Below, in pieces: positions 5,883 to 6,151 of a stretch of 6,151 bases of DNA. The notes beneath the pieces were generated by a model. The model made no database searches and was not told the origin of the DNA. It saw only the letters and a program-made list of their open reading frames with translations. Position 1 is the stretch's first letter, and each line of letters begins with the position of its first letter. Both the position numbers and the translations under genes were made by a program. The stretch is from positions 1 through 6,151 of the forward strand of contig JAIRTU010000043.1 in NCBI GenBank assembly GCA_031254735.1, in the 5' to 3' direction. The DNA comes from Bacteroidales bacterium (lineage in GTDB: Bacteria > Bacteroidota > Bacteroidia > Bacteroidales > WCHB1-69).

Positions 5883-6151
5883 TTAATTATTATCCTTGAT
5901 TATTTTCTTCTCGAAAGACAATCCTTTGTGCAGAATTTTCACCAGATACATGCCCGCAGGCAATGTACTTATGTTGACGTATTCATTGTTTTCTATTTGT
6001 TTGGTAATAATTTGTTGACCAACAATATTGACAATGCTTACAGTAGCCGTACTTTCCAAACCGTCCACATAAAAGCCGTCGGAAGCGGGATTGGGATAGA
6101 TGATTATCTTGTCGGCAAGCGTTTTTGCCTCTGTTGTTGAAGCGGTCGATC
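5883..6151 (-). CDS. T9SS cargo protein, C-terminal sorting domain (5' end missing)
   Basis: Only the last 89 codons of this gene lie in the window; it ends with TAA at 5883-5885, and its frame stays open to the right edge. The visible part begins with a Ser/Thr/Ala-rich linker (STASTTEAKTLAD). The type A sorting domain of about 75 residues follows: IIIYPNPASDGFYV, then VSIVNIVGQQI, NISTLPAGMYLVKI and a lysine-rich end FEKKIIKDNN. This is the pattern of the Por secretion tail family, which directs proteins through the outer membrane by T9SS; in known cases the domain is then cut off and the protein is attached to surface A-LPS or released. The cargo domain, and so the function (protease, adhesin, glycosidase or other), is out of view. 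A GTG at 6066-6068 is in frame, but it falls inside the sorting domain and is not a real start. The gene converges on mfd. Confidence 0.93.
   Translation of the reverse strand, partial: STASTTEAKTLADKIIIYPNPASDGFYVDGLESTATVSIVNIVGQQIITKQIENNEYVNISTLPAGMYLVKILHKGLSFEKKIIKDNN

Noticed and set aside
6066..6068. GTG as the start codon of a 61-codon gene
   Set aside because: The same frame continues upstream through the conserved YPNPAS motif to the window edge, so the GTG is an internal valine codon.

Overview
The window looks like a piece of a Bacteroidota chromosome, most likely order Bacteroidales. The best evidence is the 3' end of a gene at the right edge, which encodes a type A C-terminal sorting domain of the type IX secretion system (T9SS), a system confined to Bacteroidota and close relatives. 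The AT-rich spacers and the lack of Shine-Dalgarno sequences before the two complete genes agree with this. Genus cannot be read from the sequence.

Layout: positions 1-549 hold no credible gene. They contain heptamer tandem repeats (74-166) and then a dense row of short perfect palindromes (about 230-511). A 16-bp direct repeat lies near each end of this block (116-131 and 512-527). A 506-residue membrane-anchored phosphoethanolamine transferase is encoded on the minus strand at 550-2070. A 369-bp spacer (2071-2439) separates it from the divergently transcribed mfd gene, 2440-5829 on the plus strand, which encodes the 1129-residue transcription-repair coupling factor. After 53 bp comes the convergent end of a minus-strand T9SS cargo gene (5883-6151), which runs off the window.

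The three genes do not form an operon or an evident pathway. Mfd works in the cytoplasm on RNA polymerase stalled at DNA lesions. The transferase modifies envelope glycolipid on the periplasmic side of the inner membrane. The T9SS cargo is exported to the cell surface. No gene suggests a new defence, mobile or biosynthetic system.

The most unusual content is the left intergenic block. Two of its hairpins are near-identical 21-bp copies that differ by one compensatory base-pair swap plus one loop base. This suggests the fold itself is maintained, or that the copies belong to a structured repeat family spread through the genome. Only a genome-wide search could tell these apart.
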